DNA of 6,334 nucleotides from Pseudorhodobacter sp. Lineage in GTDB: Bacteria > Pseudomonadota > Alphaproteobacteria > Rhodobacterales > Rhodobacteraceae. The DNA lies in contig JAHEDL010000018.1 of assembly GCA_024641255.1 (NCBI GenBank), positions 1 to 6,334 on the forward strand, written 5' to 3'. The notes beneath the pieces are model-generated. The model had not been told where the DNA came from, made no database searches, and saw only the letters and a program-made list of their open reading frames with translations. The position numbers and the translations under genes were made by a program. Shown in pieces: positions 5,725-6,334 of the stretch. The number at the start of each line of letters is the position of its first letter. Position 1 is the first letter of the stretch.

Positions 5725-6334
5725 ATGCGCGATCCCGTTGACTTTTACATGAACACGCTCGTCCCCATGGTGGTCGAACAGACCAGCCGTGGCGAACGCG
5801 CTTACGATATTTTCAGCCGTATGCTGAAAGAGCGGATCATTTTTCTGGCCGGCCCGGTGCATGATGGCATGTCGTCGCTGATCTGCGCCCAGCTTTTGTT
5901 CCTCGAGGCGGAAAACCCCTCGAAGGAAATCGCTATGTATATCAACAGCCCCGGCGGCGTTGTGACCTCGGGTCTGTCGATCTACGACACCATGCAATAC
6001 ATCCGTCCCAAGGTGTCGACCCTGGTGATCGGGCAGGCGGCCTCGATGGGGTCGCTGCTGCTGACCGCTGGCGAAAAAGGCATGCGCTTCTCGCTGCCGA
6101 ACTCCCGCGTCATGGTGCACCAGCCGTCGGGCGGCTATCAGGGTCAGGCGACTGACATCATGATTCACGCCCGCGAAACCGAAAAGTTGAAGCGTCGCTT
6201 GAACGAAATCTACGTCAAGCATACCGGAAATGATTATGCGACGGTTGAAGCCGCGCTAGAGCGTGACAATTTCATGTCTGCCGAAGACGCCAAATCTTGG
6301 GGTCTGATCGACGAGATTTTGGAAAGCCGCGGCA
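5725..6334 (+). CDS. clpP: ATP-dependent Clp protease proteolytic subunit ClpP (partial at 3' end)
   Basis: The first 203 residues of ClpP, the serine peptidase that assembles as a tetradecameric barrel and degrades proteins delivered by ClpX or ClpA in the cytoplasm. The sequence is close to E. coli ClpP throughout ([51 protein letters not shown]). The catalytic triad is complete: Ser107 in GQAASMGS, His132 in VMVHQPSGG and Asp181 in ERDNFMSA. Its 25- and 49-residue spacings equal those in E. coli (Ser111, His136, Asp185). The ATG at 5725 follows an AGG with 5-nt spacing. E. coli ClpP has 207 residues and the sequence here already reaches [11 protein letters not shown], so only a few C-terminal residues should be missing beyond the window. 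clpX commonly follows clpP in this class, but that is outside the sequence given. Confidence 0.98.
   Translation, partial: MRDPVDFYMNTLVPMVVEQTSRGERAYDIFSRMLKERIIFLAGPVHDGMSSLICAQLLFLEAENPSKEIAMYINSPGGVVTSGLSIYDTMQYIRPKVSTLVIGQAASMGSLLLTAGEKGMRFSLPNSRVMVHQPSGGYQGQATDIMIHARETEKLKRRLNEIYVKHTGNDYATVEAALERDNFMSAEDAKSWGLIDEILESRG

Overview
The window looks like a chromosomal housekeeping segment of an alphaproteobacterium, most likely a member of the Rhodobacteraceae (Rhodobacterales). This rests on the GC-rich coding sequence, the style of the encoded proteins (the RsmB N-terminus, the EnvZ-like kinase with its 'FIQRHFEGVTRQM' stretch, the ClpP sequence) and a tRNA-Asn with encoded CCA. The placement is inferred from recalled family resemblance, not from a database search.

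Layout from left to right. Bases 1-490 contain no gene I can support, apart from a candidate promoter and ribosome binding site for the first gene. Next come two co-oriented plus-strand genes for enzymes that modify 16S rRNA: rsuA (pseudouridine synthase, 491-1225) and an RsmB/NOP-family m5C methyltransferase (1422-2768, GTG start), 196 bp apart. A gene-poor stretch (2769-3105) follows, ending in a strong hairpin terminator at 3106-3136 that faces a minus-strand tRNA-Asn(GUU) gene (3167-3241) with its own plausible promoter. Upstream of the tRNA, on the same strand, is a metallo-beta-lactamase-fold hydrolase of the LACTB2-like type (3311-4207). Divergent from it, with only 42 bp between start codons, is an EnvZ-like membrane sensor histidine kinase (4250-5575). 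A 149-bp spacer leads to clpP (from 5725), the proteolytic subunit of the Clp protease, which runs off the right edge with its full Ser-His-Asp triad present.

How the genes relate. rsuA and rsmB share a theme, maturation of the small ribosomal subunit. The other genes look like independent housekeeping or regulatory units. The kinase has no response regulator next to it in this window. The most interesting non-coding structure is the 42-bp divergent spacer. There the best promoter matches for the two genes have overlapping -10 elements, and the kinase transcript is predicted to begin at or next to its own ATG, so it may be leaderless. I found no CRISPR array, insertion sequence, prophage remnant or evident novel multi-gene system; the region reads as ordinary core genome.
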